This document shows positions 15,865 through 26,912 of a stretch of DNA of 50,594 nucleotides, piece after piece (within the stretch, counting starts at the first letter, position 1; every line of letters begins with the position of its first letter). The stretch lies in assembly GCF_000787775.1 (NCBI RefSeq), contig NZ_BBPM01000009.1, forward strand, positions 133,812-184,405, read 5' to 3'. The translations under genes and the position numbers were made by a program. The notes under the pieces are model-generated. The model had not been told where the DNA came from and did no database searches. It saw nothing but the letters and a program-made list of their open reading frames with translations. This stretch comes from Streptacidiphilus carbonis (GTDB lineage: Bacteria > Actinomycetota > Actinomycetes > Streptomycetales > Streptomycetaceae).

Positions 15865-16530
15865 GTGCCCGAGATCCTTGCCAAGAACGGACAGGCCCGC
15901 CCCGGCGCCCTGCCCTCCCGTACCGAGGCCGTGCTGGAGTCCATCAAGCACTCCATCCTGACCGGGGAGCTGAAGCCCGGTCAGGCCCTGGTCGAGACGG
16001 ACCTGGCCGAGCAGCTGGGCGTCTCCAAGACGCCGGTCCGGGAGGCGCTGAAGACCCTGGCCGGTTCCGGGCTGGTCGTCATGAGCCCCTACAAGGGCGC
16101 GGCCGTACGCGAGGTCGACCAGGCGCACGCCCGCTGCGTGTACGACATGCGGCTGCTGCTGGAGCCGGTCGCCGCCGCCCGCACCGCCGCGGGCGCCGTC
16201 GACTGGGAGGACGCCCGGCGTGCCCTCGACCTCGCCGACCAGGCCCAGGACACCGCCGAGCGCTCGCTCGCCAACCGCGCCTTCCACCGGGCGCTGTACT
16301 CCGGCTGCGGCAATCCGCTGCTGGTGCGGACCCTGGACGAACTGCGGGACCAGACGGCGCTGCTGTCCAGCGCCGCCTGGGCCCGGCAGCCCTCCTGGGA
16401 GCAGGAGGCACGCGAGCACCGGGCGATCCTGGCCGCCGCCCGCTCCCGCGAGGCGGACCAGGTACGGGATCTGATGCGGGCTCATATCGGTGCCTTCGCT
16501 GCCCGGAACTTCCCCGAGGACGGGATCTGA
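15865..16530 (+). CDS. GntR family regulator, FCD (FadR) subfamily
   Basis: A 221-aa regulator from the GTG at 15865, chosen because AGGAG lies eight bases upstream; an ATG at 15796 is in frame but has no ribosome site and overlaps operator copy B. The winged helix is LKPGQALVETDLAEQLGVSK then TPVREALKTLAGSGLV. The C-terminal helical FCD domain shows the metal/ligand pattern (YDMRLLLEPVAA, FHRALYSGCGN, EHRAILAAARSREAD). Relatives sense sugar acids such as galacturonate, which fits the operon. It is the first gene of nine and its stop overlaps the next ATG by one base. Confidence 0.92.
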   Translation: MPEILAKNGQARPGALPSRTEAVLESIKHSILTGELKPGQALVETDLAEQLGVSKTPVREALKTLAGSGLVVMSPYKGAAVREVDQAHARCVYDMRLLLEPVAAARTAAGAVDWEDARRALDLADQAQDTAERSLANRAFHRALYSGCGNPLLVRTLDELRDQTALLSSAAWARQPSWEQEAREHRAILAAARSREADQVRDLMRAHIGAFAARNFPEDGI

Positions 16531-17485
16531 TGACCACGGAGAACGAGGTGCCCCTGGCACCGCAGGAGACGCAGACCCCGCTGGACGCGCTGCGCGCCCG
16601 GCTGTCCACCGTCGTCGCCATCCCGGTGACGCCGTTCCGGGACGACGGCTCGGTGGACTGGGACAATCACGCCGCCCTGATCCGCCGCATCGTCGACCAC
16701 GGCGTCGAGGTGGTCACCCCCAACGGCAACACCGGCGAGTTCTACACCCTCACCGAGGCGGAGACCCGCCGCGCCGTCGAGTCCGCGGTCGCGGCCGTGG
16801 ACGGCAGGGCCGAGGTGATGGCCGGGGTCGGCCTTGACATCGCCAGCGCCGTGGCCGGGGCGCTGGACGCCAGGTCGGCGGGCGCCGGTTCGCTGATGGT
16901 GCACCAGCCGGTGCACCCCTACCGCTCGGCCGAGGGCTGGATCGAGTACCACCGCGCCATCGCCGACGCCGTGCCCGAGCTGGGCGTGGTGCTCTATGTC
17001 CGCGACCCCAGGATCGACGGCTGGCAGATCGCCGAACTGGCCGACCGCAGCCCCAATGTGATCGGAGTGAAGTACGCGGTCCCCGACCCGGTTCGGTTCG
17101 CCTCGGTGGCCCGCGACGCCGGACTGCACCGGTTCGCCTGGATCGCCGGGCTGGCCGAGCTGTCCACCCCCGGCTACTGGGCGGTCGGCGCGACCGGCTT
17201 CACCTCCGGGCTGGTCAATGTCGTCCCGCAGTTGTCCGCGGCCCTGCTGGAGGCGCTGCGCGGCGGAGACTTCGCCAAGGCGATGCGGGTGTGGGATTCG
17301 GCCCGGGTCTTCGAGGAGCTGCGGGCGGCGGACGCCTCCGCCGACAACGTCAGCGTGGTCAAGGAGGCCCTGCAGCAGCTCGGCCTGTCCGGCCGGGCGG
17401 TGCGGCCGCCGTCCCGGGTGCTTCCCGAGGACCTGCGCGACCGGATCTCCGGACTGATAGGCCAGTGGCGGAACGAGGGCTGGCT

Positions 17486-17489
<4 letters not shown>
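16530..17489 (+). CDS. DHDPS/NAL-family sugar-acid dehydratase or aldolase (probable 5-dehydro-4-deoxyglucarate dehydratase)
   Basis: A 319-aa class I aldolase-fold (TIM barrel) enzyme. The Schiff-base Lys is Lys181 in GVKYAVPD, the supporting Tyr is Tyr156 in VVLYVRDP, and the carboxylate-binding loop is NGNTGEFYTLT. In the oxidative uronate route a family member (KdgD) converts 5-keto-4-deoxyglucarate to alpha-ketoglutarate semialdehyde; another member does the equivalent step on 2-keto-3-deoxy-L-arabonate. The uronate dehydrogenase at the end of the same operon favours the first. It overlaps the regulator by one base and the next gene by four. Confidence 0.85.
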
Positions 17490-19246
<1,757 letters not shown>

Positions 19247-19330
19247 CACACCCGCAGTTCTCAGGACCCTCAAAAAGCCGAGCACAGCACAGCCCCGCTC
19301 ACCACCACTGACCGAAGGGCTCCATCAGCC

Positions 19331-20608
19331 ATGTCCGCAGACAGCGTGGTCCGCAACACCGACGACACCCCGGACGCGAGCGGCTCCTCCAGAGGCCCGT
19401 CCCGCCGCCGGGTGATCAGCACCCTCGCCGCTGGCGCCGCGGCCGTCCCGGTCCTGGCCGCCTGCGGCGCGCCCAGCACCAGTACGAGTAGCAGCAGCGC
19501 CGCGCCCAGCACCCTCGCCGACAAGCCGTCCAAGCCGGTGACCCTGAACATCCTCGACGTCGCCGGGAACCTGAAGCTCACCCAGCCGATCATCGACGCC
19601 TTCAAGGCGAAGTACCCCGACTACGTCTCGAAGGTCACCACCACCACCGGCACCGCTCCCGAGCTGGCTCCCAAGGTCCAGGCCCAGCAGCAGGGCGGCA
19701 ACGTCCAGATCCAGCTGGTGCTGACCGGCACCGACGGGCTGTCGGCCGGGATCCAGAAGGGCCTGTGGTACGACCTCAAGCCGTACTACGCCACCTTCTT
19801 CCCCGGCCTGATGTCCAACTACAGCGCCGGCGCCGCCTCGATGGCCTCCCTCGCCCAGGACCAGGGCATCGAGCTGGTCTGGTACCCGTCCGGACCGCTG
19901 CTGGAGTACGACCCGGCGAAGGTGACCTCGGTGCCCGCCACCACCGACGCGCTGCTGGAGTGGGCCAAGGCCAACCCCGGCAAGTTCCAGTACGCCCAGC
20001 CGCGCAACTCGGGCCCCGGGCGCACCTTCCTGATGGGCCTGCCGTACCTGCTCGGCGACACCGACCCGACCGACCCGGTCAACGGCTGGGCCAAGACCTG
20101 GGCCTACCTCACCGAGCTCAACAAGTACATCAGCAGCTACCCGTCCAAGACCTCGGCCATCATGACCAACCTGGCCCAGGGCACCTCCCCGATGATCACC
20201 AGCACCACCGGCTGGTACATCAACCCCAAGGCCCTGGGCACCGTCCCGGCGTCGATGAAGGTCGGCAAGTTCGACAACATGACCTGGGTCAGCGACGCCC
20301 AGTACGGGGTGATCCCCAAGGGCGTCAGCAACGACGAGCTGATCGCCGCGCTGAAGCTGCTGGCCTTCATCCTCACCCCGGAGCAGCAGGCCGTCACCTA
20401 CGACCAGGGCTACTTCTACCCCGGCCCGGCGGTCAAGGGAGTGACGCTCAGTCAGGCGCCGGCCAGTTCCCAGCAGGCGATCGCCAAGTTCGGCGACCCG
20501 GACTTCGACGGCTGGATCGCCAACAACCCGATCAAGAACTCGCTGCCCGCCACCGCCCAGGTCACCGCCTTCGACCTGTGGGACAAGAAGATCGGCTCGA
20601 CCAAGTGA
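19331..20608 (+). CDS. ABC transporter substrate-binding lipoprotein
   Basis: A 425-aa periplasmic-type binding protein exported by the Tat route and lipidated. SRRRVIS (residues 24-30) is the twin-arginine segment and VLAAC ends the signal, making Cys45 the lipid anchor; a Ser/Thr-rich tether follows. The fold is that of family 1-type extracellular solute-binding proteins, with the partner ATPase and permeases looking closest to the spermidine/putrescine/iron group. The 84-base gap upstream is the largest in the front half of the operon and could hold an internal promoter, though I see none. Expected cargo is galacturonate, oligogalacturonide or another pectin-derived sugar acid. Confidence 0.88.
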   Translation: MSADSVVRNTDDTPDASGSSRGPSRRRVISTLAAGAAAVPVLAACGAPSTSTSSSSAAPSTLADKPSKPVTLNILDVAGNLKLTQPIIDAFKAKYPDYVSKVTTTTGTAPELAPKVQAQQQGGNVQIQLVLTGTDGLSAGIQKGLWYDLKPYYATFFPGLMSNYSAGAASMASLAQDQGIELVWYPSGPLLEYDPAKVTSVPATTDALLEWAKANPGKFQYAQPRNSGPGRTFLMGLPYLLGDTDPTDPVNGWAKTWAYLTELNKYISSYPSKTSAIMTNLAQGTSPMITSTTGWYINPKALGTVPASMKVGKFDNMTWVSDAQYGVIPKGVSNDELIAALKLLAFILTPEQQAVTYDQGYFYPGPAVKGVTLSQAPASSQQAIAKFGDPDFDGWIANNPIKNSLPATAQVTAFDLWDKKIGSTK

Positions 20609-21798
20609 GCACGGTGACCCCGATGACGACCGCCAAGCCCGTCCCGAGCACAGAGCCCGACGCCGGGGCCGCAGCCCGCCCCGCCTCCCAACTGGGGGCA
20701 CTGGAACTGCGCGGCATCAGCCGCGCCTACGGCGCCCACACCGCGCTGCACCCGCTGGACCTGACCATCAGGGGCGGCGAGTTCGTCGCCCTGCTCGGCC
20801 CCTCGGGCTGCGGCAAGACCACCGCGCTCAACTCGCTGGCCGGCCTGCTGCCGCTGACCGCGGGCGAGATCGTGCTGGACGGCAGGCGGATCGACACCCT
20901 GCCGCCGGAGAAGCGCGGCTTCGGCATGGTCTTCCAGAACTACGCCCTGTTCCCGCATCTGACGGTGCGGGCCAATGTCGCCTTCGGGCTGAAGATGCGC
21001 GGCGTCGGCAAGGCCGAGACCACCCGCAGGGTGGACGCGGTGCTCGCCCTGGTCCATCTCGGCGAGCAGGCCCACAAGCATCCCGGTCAGCTGTCCGGTG
21101 GCCAGCAGCAGCGCGTCGCCATCGCCCGCGCCATCGTGATGGAGCCGCCGCTGGTGCTGATGGACGAGCCGCTGTCCAACCTGGACGCCGCGCTGCGGCT
21201 GGAGATGCGCAGCGAGATCCGGCGGATCCACCAGGAGTTCGGCCTCACCACCCTCTATGTGACGCACGATCAGGAAGAGGCGCTGTCGCTCGCCGACCGA
21301 CTGGTGGTGCTGCACGAGGGCCGGGTCAGCCAGATCGGCACCCCGGCCGACCTCTACGAGCACCCGGCCAACCCGCATGTGGCGGCGTTCATGGGCTACC
21401 GCAACCTGCTGCCGCTCACCGTCACCAGCGCGGACGCCGCAGGAGCGGCAGCTACCGGCCGCGGGCTGACGGTGCGTGGAACCGCGGTGGGCGACGGCCA
21501 GTTGCGGGAGGGCGGGCCGGTGACGGTGGCCATCCGCCCCGAGGACCTGCGGATCGCCGGGGCGGACGAGCCCGCGCTGGGCGAGGCCGTGGCCGAGATC
21601 GTCGAGTACCACGGCCGGGTACTGCATGTGGAGGCAGTCACCCGCGAGGGGGACCGGATCCACCTCAAGTCCTCCGGCACGGTGCGCCCCGGTGACGCGC
21701 TGTCGGTCGCCGTCGACGCCGAACGGGCGCTGTTCTTCCCGGAGCCTGCGCCCTCCACGGTTGCGGCAACCGAGCCGGCCGGGGAGGTGCCGTCGTGA
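20605..21798 (+). CDS. ABC transporter ATP-binding protein (PotA-like)
   Basis: A 397-aa ATPase, started at the GTG at 20605 that overlaps the previous stop by four bases (an ATG at 20623 is the alternative). Walker A is GPSGCGKTT (65-73), Q-loop Gln111, signature LSGGQQQR (163-170), Walker B VLMDEP and the switch His221 in VTHDQ. The last 120 residues form a TOBE-like regulatory domain (VAIRPEDLRI), as in PotA, FbpC and MalK-type importers. It energises the two permeases that follow. Confidence 0.92.
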   Translation: MSTVTPMTTAKPVPSTEPDAGAAARPASQLGALELRGISRAYGAHTALHPLDLTIRGGEFVALLGPSGCGKTTALNSLAGLLPLTAGEIVLDGRRIDTLPPEKRGFGMVFQNYALFPHLTVRANVAFGLKMRGVGKAETTRRVDAVLALVHLGEQAHKHPGQLSGGQQQRVAIARAIVMEPPLVLMDEPLSNLDAALRLEMRSEIRRIHQEFGLTTLYVTHDQEEALSLADRLVVLHEGRVSQIGTPADLYEHPANPHVAAFMGYRNLLPLTVTSADAAGAAATGRGLTVRGTAVGDGQLREGGPVTVAIRPEDLRIAGADEPALGEAVAEIVEYHGRVLHVEAVTREGDRIHLKSSGTVRPGDALSVAVDAERALFFPEPAPSTVAATEPAGEVPS

Positions 21799-22697
21799 CC
21801 GTCGTCCTCCCGCAGAGCCCGTCCCGTCCCGCACTGCGCCACCGCCTCGCCGAACGCGGTGTCGACCGCACCCTGCTGCTGGTGCTGCCCGGCGCCCTCG
21901 CCGTCATCGCGCTGTTCTGCTACCCCTTCCTGTACGGGCTGCAACTCTCCTTCCAGCCCGCGTCCGGCGGAGTCCTGGGCGCCTACCACGCCTTCTTCTC
22001 CGAGCCGTTCGCCCGCAAGTCCATCTGGCAGACCTTCTCGCTGGCCATCCCGGCATCGCTGATCAACGTCGGGGTCTCCGTCCCCATCTCCTACCGGATG
22101 CGCCGCGACTTCCGCGGCAAGCGGCTGCTGCTGGCGCTGCTGGTGGTGCCGATCACGCTGGGAACCGTGCTCACGGCCGAGGGCATCCTGGAGTTCTACG
22201 GCCCGGCCGGATGGTTCAACCACACCCTGAACCTGCTCGGCCTGGCCTCCTCCCCGGTCCAGCTCACCATGAACTACACCGGGGTGCTGCTCTCACTGAT
22301 CATCAGCGGCTTCCCCTTCGCCTACCTGCTCACCCACTCCTACCTCTCCGGTATCCACCCCAGCCTGGAGAAGGCCGCCTCCACCCTGGGCGCGGACTGG
22401 TGGCAGCGGTTCCGGCACATCACCTTCCCGCTGCTGCTGCCGGGCCTGATGACCACCTTCTGCCTCAGCTTCGTGATGGCGTTCGCGGTGTTCCCCTCCG
22501 CGATGATGGTCGGCGACCCGGACGGGAAGACGCACGTCATCTCCATCGAGGCCTACGAGGCGGCGCTGGAGCACTTCGACTACGCCCAGGGCTGCGCCGA
22601 CGCGATGATCATGACGGTGCTGATGCTCGTCGTCATCGTCGCCGTCACCACCCTGCGCTCCCGGCTCTACAGCGGATCCACCGGAGGCAAAGGATGA
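21795..22697 (+). CDS. ABC transporter permease 1
   Basis: A 300-aa inner-membrane permease with about six transmembrane helices, of the binding-protein-dependent type. The cytoplasmic coupling (EAA) loop reads EKAASTLGADWWQRFRHITF followed by PLLLPG. It overlaps the ATPase by four bases (GTGA) and the second permease by four (ATGA). The arrangement and sequence are closest to PotB-like permeases rather than the CUT1 sugar type. Confidence 0.9.
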   Translation: MTVVLPQSPSRPALRHRLAERGVDRTLLLVLPGALAVIALFCYPFLYGLQLSFQPASGGVLGAYHAFFSEPFARKSIWQTFSLAIPASLINVGVSVPISYRMRRDFRGKRLLLALLVVPITLGTVLTAEGILEFYGPAGWFNHTLNLLGLASSPVQLTMNYTGVLLSLIISGFPFAYLLTHSYLSGIHPSLEKAASTLGADWWQRFRHITFPLLLPGLMTTFCLSFVMAFAVFPSAMMVGDPDGKTHVISIEAYEAALEHFDYAQGCADAMIMTVLMLVVIVAVTTLRSRLYSGSTGGKG

Positions 22698-23575
22698 GCG
22701 CCGTACTCGACAGGCCCGCGACCGCGGCCCCCGGCACGGACCCCGACGCCGGACGGCGCCGGATCGCCATCAAGCCGGGCGCCTGGATCACCTGGGGCGT
22801 GCTCGGCTTCTTCTTCCTCAACCTGCTCGGCGTGATCGTCACGGTGCTGCTCAACTCCTTCGGCAGCAGCTGGTTCCGGAGCTGGCTGCCCGGCGGCTGG
22901 ACCGGGCACTGGTACAGCGACGCCTGGTCCGAGTTCAGCCTCGGACAGGTGCTGTGGACCACGGTCGAGGTGACCTTCCTGGTCGTGCTGATCTCGCTGG
23001 TGCTGGCCGTCCCCGCCTCCTACGCGCTGGCCCGCCGGGACTTCCCCGGCAAGAAGCTGGTGATGGGGCTGTTCGTGCTGCCGATCCTGGTGCCGCCGAT
23101 CGCCTACGGCATCCCGCTGGCCACCGTGCTCTACAAGTTCCACCTGGCCGGCTCGGTCACCGGGGTGGTGCTGGCCAACCTGGTGCCGTCGATCCCCTTC
23201 GTGGTGTTCACGATGACCCCGTTCATCGAGCAGATCGACCCCAAGATCGAGGCGGCGGCCCGGATGTGCGGAGCCAGGACCTGGACCGTGCTGTCCCGGA
23301 TCCTGGCGCCGCTGCTGCTGCCCGGGATGCTGGCCGCCGGAATCCTGGTGCTGGTGCGCACCTTCGGGATGTTCGAGCTGACCTTCCTCACCTCGGGCCC
23401 GACCAGCCAGACCCTGATCGTCACCCTCTTCTCGGCCGTCAACTCGGCCGGCATCCGCTCCACCCAGTCGATCGACGCCATGGCCGTGATCTACACCGGA
23501 ACGATGGCCGTGCTGCTGCTGATCGCGCTGCGCTTCGTCAACCCCACCCAGCTCGTCGCCCGCTCAACGGACTGA
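22694..23575 (+). CDS. ABC transporter permease 2
   Basis: A 293-aa permease, partner of the one before, with six predicted membrane helices after a short cytoplasmic N-terminus (first helix WITWGVLGFFFLNLLGVIV). The coupling loop is EAAARMCGARTWTVLSRILA then PLLLPG. PotC-like. An AAAGG site sits within the end of permease 1, four bases of which overlap its ATG. Confidence 0.9.
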   Translation: MSAVLDRPATAAPGTDPDAGRRRIAIKPGAWITWGVLGFFFLNLLGVIVTVLLNSFGSSWFRSWLPGGWTGHWYSDAWSEFSLGQVLWTTVEVTFLVVLISLVLAVPASYALARRDFPGKKLVMGLFVLPILVPPIAYGIPLATVLYKFHLAGSVTGVVLANLVPSIPFVVFTMTPFIEQIDPKIEAAARMCGARTWTVLSRILAPLLLPGMLAAGILVLVRTFGMFELTFLTSGPTSQTLIVTLFSAVNSAGIRSTQSIDAMAVIYTGTMAVLLLIALRFVNPTQLVARSTD

Positions 23576-23592
23576 GAGGCACAGCCACCGCC

Positions 23593-25023
23593 ATGACCAT
23601 GCGTCAGCCAACCCCGAGCCGCCGTCAGCTCCTCAGCGCCGCCATCGCCCTGGGCGGGGCCGCCGCGGCCACCGCCGCCCTAGGCGGCACCGCCTCCGCC
23701 GCGGGCCCGGCCGAAACCCCGCGCAGCACGGACCGGACGGCCGACCGCGCGGCCGACCGCATCGTCCGCTCCATCCGCCGCCCCAGCATCCCCCGGCGGT
23801 CCTTCCCGATCACCCGCTACGGCGCGGTCCCCGGCGGAGCCGCCGACACCGCCGCGGCCAACACCGCCGCCATCGACGCCGCCGTCAAGGCCGCCAACCG
23901 GCGCGGCGGCGGCGTCGTCACCGTCCCGGCGGGGGAGTGGGCCACCGGCCCGATCCATCTGCTCTCCCGGGTCGAACTGCATCTGGAAGCCGGCTCCACG
24001 CTGCTCTTCTCCACCGACCCGGCCGCCTACCTGCCCACCGTGTTCAGCCGCTGGCAGGGCATCGAGCTGATGAACTACTCGCCGCTGATCTACGCCTTCG
24101 AGCAGCACGACATCGCCGTCACCGGCAGCGGGGTGCTCGACGGCCAGGCCTCCACCGCCAACTGGTGGGCCTGGAAGGCCCAGGGCGACCTGGACTTCGC
24201 CGTCTTCGAGGCCACCGTCAACGCCGGACTGCCGGTCGCCCAGCGCGACGGCACGCTCTACCACTTCCGGCCGACCTTCATCGAGCCCTACCGCTGCGAG
24301 CGGGTGCTGATCGAGGGCGTCACCTTCCGCAACTCCCCGATGTGGCACCTGCACCCCACCCTCAGCCAGGACGTCACCGTGCACGGCGTCACCATCGCCT
24401 CCACCGGCCCCAACACCGACGGCATCGACCCCGAGTGCTGCGACGGCGTCCTCATCGACGGCGCGAACATCAACGTCGGCGACGACTGCATCGCCATCAA
24501 GTCCGGCCGCAACACCGACGGCCGCAGGCTGAACATCCCCAGCCAGAACATCGTGGTGCAGAACACCACCTTCGCCAACGGCCACGGCGGCATCACCATC
24601 GGCAGCGAGATGACCGGCGGGGTGCGCAACGTCTACGCCCGCGACCTGACGATGACCAGCACCGGGCTGCAGTCGGGCCACCGGCTGAAGACCAACTCGG
24701 TGCGCGGCGGCTTCATCGAGAACAGCAATGTCTACCGGGTGGACGTCAGCGCCATCGGCGGCCCGCTGCTGCTCATCGACTACACCTACGGCGAGGGCAA
24801 CACCGGCACCTATCCGCCGACCGTCACCGACATCAACCTCAGCCACTGGACGGTCGCCGCCGCCACCCAGGGCTGGAACGTCGTCGGCTACGCCACCGAC
24901 CCGGTCGGCACGGTCAGGCTCAGCGACATCACCGTCGACGGCGCGCTGACCAAGGCCAATGTCGCCACCTATGTCACCGACCTGGAGCTCAGCAATGTGG
25001 TGATCGACGGAGTGCCCCAGTGA
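23593..25023 (+). CDS. Tat-exported GH28 polygalacturonase-like glycoside hydrolase
   Basis: A 476-aa beta-helix hydrolase. The twin-arginine signal is SRRQLLSAAIALGG, cut near TASAAG (residue 38). Active-site residues of GH28 are complete: NTDG with Asp276, the acid pair Asp297-Asp298 in GDDC, His331 in GHGG and RLKTN (364-368). The insertion pattern (FRPTFIEPYRCERVLIEGV) is that of bacterial exo-acting or oligogalacturonide-releasing members, so it may trim chains to galacturonate near the cell surface for the adjacent importer. An ATG at 23599 is an alternative start. It is followed at once by the dehydrogenase gene (GTGA overlap). Confidence 0.9.
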   Translation: MTMRQPTPSRRQLLSAAIALGGAAAATAALGGTASAAGPAETPRSTDRTADRAADRIVRSIRRPSIPRRSFPITRYGAVPGGAADTAAANTAAIDAAVKAANRRGGGVVTVPAGEWATGPIHLLSRVELHLEAGSTLLFSTDPAAYLPTVFSRWQGIELMNYSPLIYAFEQHDIAVTGSGVLDGQASTANWWAWKAQGDLDFAVFEATVNAGLPVAQRDGTLYHFRPTFIEPYRCERVLIEGVTFRNSPMWHLHPTLSQDVTVHGVTIASTGPNTDGIDPECCDGVLIDGANINVGDDCIAIKSGRNTDGRRLNIPSQNIVVQNTTFANGHGGITIGSEMTGGVRNVYARDLTMTSTGLQSGHRLKTNSVRGGFIENSNVYRVDVSAIGGPLLLIDYTYGEGNTGTYPPTVTDINLSHWTVAAATQGWNVVGYATDPVGTVRLSDITVDGALTKANVATYVTDLELSNVVIDGVPQ

Positions 25024-25811
25024 CGGAGGTCCTCCTCACCGGCGCGGCCGGGCGGATCGGCAGCTACCTCCGGGCCGGGCTGCCCCCGCTCGGCTGGCAG
25101 CCGCGCTGCCTGGACCTGGCCGCGCCGGCCGCGCCGGACGGCCTGCGGTGGACGCTCGCCGACATCGCCGACCCGGCGTCGTCGGCCGCCCTGGAACAGG
25201 CCTGTCGGGGCGTCAGCGCCGTGGTGCACCTGGCCGGGATCCCCGGCGAGGCGGACTTCGACGCGCTGCGGCGGGCCAACATCGACGGCGTCCACCAGGT
25301 GTTCGAGGCCGCCCGCCGGGCCGGGGTCCCTCGGATCGTCTACGCCGGCAGCAACCACGCCGTCGGCTTCCACGAGAGCGGCGCCCCGCTGGCGGCGGAC
25401 CTCGCGCCGCGTCCGGACTCGCTCTACGGCGTCACCAAGGCCTTCGGCGAGGCACTCGGCTCCTACTACGCCGACCGGTACGGCATGGACGTGGCCAGCG
25501 TCCGCATCGGCAGCTGCTTCGACGAACCGCCGACCGTCCGCGCGCTGGCCACCTGGCTCAGCCCCGACGACGCGGTCCGCCTGGTCGACGCCCTGCTCCG
25601 GGCCCCGTCCTTCGGACACGCCGTGCTGTACGGGATCTCGGCCAACACCCGCGCCTGGTGGGACCTGGGCACCGCCCGCGCCCTCGGCTACGCCCCGCAG
25701 GACGACGCCGAGGCCTTCGCACCGCGGCTCCTCGCCGAACAGGGCCCGCTGCCGCCGCACGACCCGGACGCCCGCTACGCCGGCGGGAAGGCGGCGGTCG
25801 GCATCTGGTGA
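25020..25811 (+). CDS. udh: Uronate dehydrogenase-like NAD-dependent enzyme
   Basis: A 263-aa extended-type SDR, close to the usual 265 aa of uronate dehydrogenase. The cofactor motif is TGAAGRIG (7-14), the signature SNHAVGFHESG (Ser111 on) is characteristic of the family, and the catalytic pair is Tyr136-Lys140 in YGVTKAFGE. It oxidises D-galacturonate (or glucuronate) to the aldarolactone, the first step of the oxidative uronate pathway. It is the last gene of the operon. The GTG start overlaps the GH28 stop by four bases. A role on another sugar cannot be excluded but the neighbours argue strongly for uronate. Confidence 0.88.
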   Translation: MTEVLLTGAAGRIGSYLRAGLPPLGWQPRCLDLAAPAAPDGLRWTLADIADPASSAALEQACRGVSAVVHLAGIPGEADFDALRRANIDGVHQVFEAARRAGVPRIVYAGSNHAVGFHESGAPLAADLAPRPDSLYGVTKAFGEALGSYYADRYGMDVASVRIGSCFDEPPTVRALATWLSPDDAVRLVDALLRAPSFGHAVLYGISANTRAWWDLGTARALGYAPQDDAEAFAPRLLAEQGPLPPHDPDARYAGGKAAVGIW

Positions 25812-25837
25812 CCGCGGCGACCTCGCCGGCCGCCTCA

Positions 25838-26500
25838 TCACCCGGGTCCCGGCGGCGTAGTCCCTGCCAACCCCAGCATCCGCGCGACTCGCTCGGCCAG
25901 CCCGCCCGCGCCGGTCCCGGCACCGACCTCGACGGCGGGCAGGCCGAGCCGATCCACCTCCGCACGCAGCCGCTCGGTGAACATCCCGTCCCGCGCGAGC
26001 CGGTTGTCCAAAGCCCGCACCGGATCGCTGGTCCGGCGCGCGATGTCCCAGGTCGTGCCCCGACTGTCGAACGCGGCCCGCCGGAACCCGGGAGTGGGCA
26101 GCAGCCAGACGGCCCGCCGCCGCTCGGCGAGCAGCGGCTCGACCAGCCGCGGCAGCAGCCGGAAGCCCTCCACGACCACCCCGGCCTCCGCCGGCATCCG
26201 CAGCAGGTCCTCGACGATCAGCCCGAACCCCTCGCCCCGGAACCAGTGGAAGGTCTCCAGCATCACCTCCGGCGACCGGTTCACCCAGCGCTCGTCCATG
26301 TCCATGGCCTTGAAGGCCTCCAGACAGGGCGCGTCCACGGCCGAGCTCCGTCCGACATGGTCCGCCATCGCATCATCCGTGGAATACACCGTCATCCGAA
26401 ACCGAGCCGCGAGCTCCCGCGCCACGGTCGACTTCCCGGCCCCACTCCCACCCCCGATCCAGTACACATTCCGCAGCCGCGCCCCGATCGACTCATCCAT
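25838..26500 (-). CDS. P-loop kinase-like ATP-binding protein
   Basis: A 220-aa nucleoside/shikimate-kinase-like protein. Walker A is IGGGSGAGKSTVA near the N-terminus, then YSTDDAMADHVG, a substrate-site segment as in small-molecule kinases, then VVVEGFRLLPRL (a Walker-B-like strand). I start it at the ATG at 26500; the frame continues to a TTG at 26521. It lies 17 bases downstream of a VOC gene and is probably co-transcribed with it. Substrate unknown. Confidence 0.75.
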   Translation of the reverse strand: MDESIGARLRNVYWIGGGSGAGKSTVARELAARFRMTVYSTDDAMADHVGRSSAVDAPCLEAFKAMDMDERWVNRSPEVMLETFHWFRGEGFGLIVEDLLRMPAEAGVVVEGFRLLPRLVEPLLAERRRAVWLLPTPGFRRAAFDSRGTTWDIARRTSDPVRALDNRLARDGMFTERLRAEVDRLGLPAVEVGAGTGAGGLAERVARMLGLAGTTPPGPG

Positions 26501-26517
26501 CCCCCCACTCTGCCCTT

Positions 26518-26832
26518 TCAACTGGCCTGGACCTCCACGGTCCTGCCGTCGGGGTCCACGACCAGGTGCCGCCCGGCGTCCAAAGGTGGATTGGCGGCGC
26601 TTCCTTCAACAGCCAGACCCAGCCTCAGGGCCTCGGTACGGCGGCCGGGACGGGCCGGGTAGAGCTCGAGGACCGAGCCGTCGGCGAGGACCGCGGCGAA
26701 GTGCTGGGGGCCTTGGCCGTGCTGCTCGGCGGTGAACGCCAGACCGAGGCTCGTGTAGAAGGCGCGGCACTCGTCCATGCGGGGCGTGTACAGCACCAAC
26801 AGAGTCAGTCGGAGCGCGTTCGTGTCGCTCAT
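26518..26832 (-). CDS. Short VOC family protein
   Basis: A 104-aa glyoxalase-fold protein, shorter than the other two in this window. It begins ALRLTLLVLYTPRMDECRAF and has the hallmark VVDPDGRTVEV at the end; QHFAAVLADGSVLELYPA is the central strand set. The ATG at 26832 has AGGAG at the right distance. It lies 80 bases behind paaK on the same strand and could be read with it, but nothing in it points to phenylacetate chemistry. Confidence 0.8.
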   Translation of the reverse strand: MSDTNALRLTLLVLYTPRMDECRAFYTSLGLAFTAEQHGQGPQHFAAVLADGSVLELYPARPGRRTEALRLGLAVEGSAANPPLDAGRHLVVDPDGRTVEVQAS

Positions 26833-26912
26833 GGGCTCCTGCCCTGCGTCGGGGAACGGGGTCGGCGTCGGGCACACCCTGGTTCCCGTGGCGCCCTCCT
26901 CAGCCTGTTGCC

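Noticed and set aside
24288-24629. A minus-strand frame inside the GH28 gene
   Set aside because: It is methionine- and proline-rich with no ribosome site and opposes a gene with all GH28 active-site residues.
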